Below, piece by piece: positions 5,154-5,801 of a DNA stretch of 5,801 bases. Source of the stretch: Herpetosiphonaceae bacterium (GTDB lineage: Bacteria > Chloroflexota > Chloroflexia > Chloroflexales > Kallotenuaceae); contig JASKZZ010000326.1 of NCBI GenBank assembly GCA_030147335.1, forward strand, positions 1-5,801, read 5' to 3'. Positions within the stretch are counted from its first letter, which is position 1. Every line of letters begins with the position of its first letter. Made by a program: the position numbers and the translations under genes. A model generated the notes under the pieces. The model ran no database searches. It saw only the letters and a program-made list of their open reading frames with translations, and was not told the DNA's origin.

Positions 5154-5801
5154 TTAGCCTACCGCGTGCCCATTAGTATCGTCCCGCGCCAATGACTCGC
5201 GCATGTCCGTGTCCGCCTGCACGTTTTTCATCCGGTAGTAGTCCATCACACCTAGCCGTCCGGTGCGAAATGCCTCAGCAATCGCCAATGGTACCTGCGC
5301 TTCGGCCTCGACCACCCGTGCCCGCATTTCTTGCTCCGCCGCCACGGCCATTGCTCGCCGTTCTTCGGCGCGTGCCTGCGCGATCTTCTTGTCGGCTTCG
5401 GCTTGATCGGTTTGTAGCTCCGCGCCGATGTTGCGGCCCACGTCCACGTCAGCAATATCGATCGATAAAATCTCAAACGCTGTACCTGCATCCAGCCCGC
5501 GTTCCAGTACAAATTTCGAGATCGCGTCAGGATTCTCCAGCACCTGTTTGTGGTTGAGTGCCGAGCCGATCGACGACACGGTCCCTTCGCCGACGCGAGC
5601 GATGATCGTCTCCTCACCCGCACCACCAACCAGGCGCTCAATGTTGGCCCGCACCGTCACACGCGCCACGGCCACGACCTGAATGCCGTCCTTAGCCACC
5701 GCCGCCACGCGCGGCGTTTGGATGACCTTCGGGTTGACACTGACCTGTACGGCTTCCAATACATCGCGGCCTGCAAGGTCGATCGCGGTTGCCCGCTTCC
5801 A
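5154..5801 (-). CDS. floA: Flotillin-like protein FloA, C-terminal part (runs off the window)
   Basis: The frame is open to the window edge, giving 215 residues of a protein usually about 330 long; the N-terminal membrane segment and part of the SPFH domain lie outside. FloA is a bacterial flotillin that forms membrane microdomain scaffolds affecting secretion, signalling and cell-wall machinery. Diagnostic blocks, in order: RATAIDLAGRDVLEAVQVSVNP at the edge, the VAAVAKDGIQ strand, GGAGEETIIARVGEG, FEILSIDIADVDVGRNIG, an Ala/Glu/Lys-rich coiled-coil stretch (LQTDQAEADKKIAQARAEER and onward), PLAIAEAFRTGRLGVMDYY, and MKNVQADTDMRESL near the end. These match FloA (the former UPF0365/YqfA) almost throughout. 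The TTG at 5759 is an internal Leu codon, not a start. The small ORF downstream is probably in the same transcript. Confidence 0.95.
   Translation of the reverse strand, partial: WKRATAIDLAGRDVLEAVQVSVNPKVIQTPRVAAVAKDGIQVVAVARVTVRANIERLVGGAGEETIIARVGEGTVSSIGSALNHKQVLENPDAISKFVLERGLDAGTAFEILSIDIADVDVGRNIGAELQTDQAEADKKIAQARAEERRAMAVAAEQEMRARVVEAEAQVPLAIAEAFRTGRLGVMDYYRMKNVQADTDMRESLARDDTNGHAVG

Noticed and set aside
4807..5157. 116-residue + strand ORF opposite the small protein
   Set aside because: Arg/Ser/Thr/Cys-rich mirror frame of the - strand genes; the - strand frame has a ribosome binding site and correct spacing to floA.

Overview
The window looks like bacterial chromosome holding two gene groups separated by an AT-richer non-coding stretch. 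The protein styles (a FloA-type flotillin, a CmtR-like ArsR regulator, an ATPase with an unusual membrane motif) and moderate GC fit a Chloroflexota-like bacterium best. That is a guess from remembered sequence resemblance, not a demonstrated placement.

Left part (1-3925, + strand): a compact four-gene cluster with gaps of 6-27 bases, so very probably one operon. An ArsR/SmtB repressor with CmtR-like cysteine placement is followed by a 723-residue P1B-type heavy-metal ATPase. Next come a 98-residue membrane protein with methionine-rich repeats and a C-terminal SHOCT motif, and a lipoprotein with sialidase-like Asp-box (BNR) repeats of the F510_1955 type. The reading is a metal-inducible efflux unit: the repressor senses the metal, the ATPase exports it, and the two envelope proteins have accessory roles that are not known. 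The ATPase has Cys-Ser-Cys where nearly all relatives have Cys-Pro-Cys, and its last two membrane helices mix features of the Cu and Zn/Cd/Pb classes, so its substrate cannot be read from standard signatures. The cluster ends at a hairpin with a short T run.

Middle (3855-4540): no convincing gene. It holds a 16-bp perfect palindrome, the terminator-like hairpin with a duplicated 3' arm, a very long inverted repeat (3986-4023), and a second strong hairpin (4389-4416).

Right part (4541-5801, - strand): the C-terminal two thirds of floA (running off the window edge), followed 12 bases later by a small uncharacterised ORF with its own ribosome binding site. That ORF abuts the remnant of an integral membrane protein gene, which lacks its 5' half and carries a -1 frameshift. 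The junction looks like an old deletion or rearrangement.
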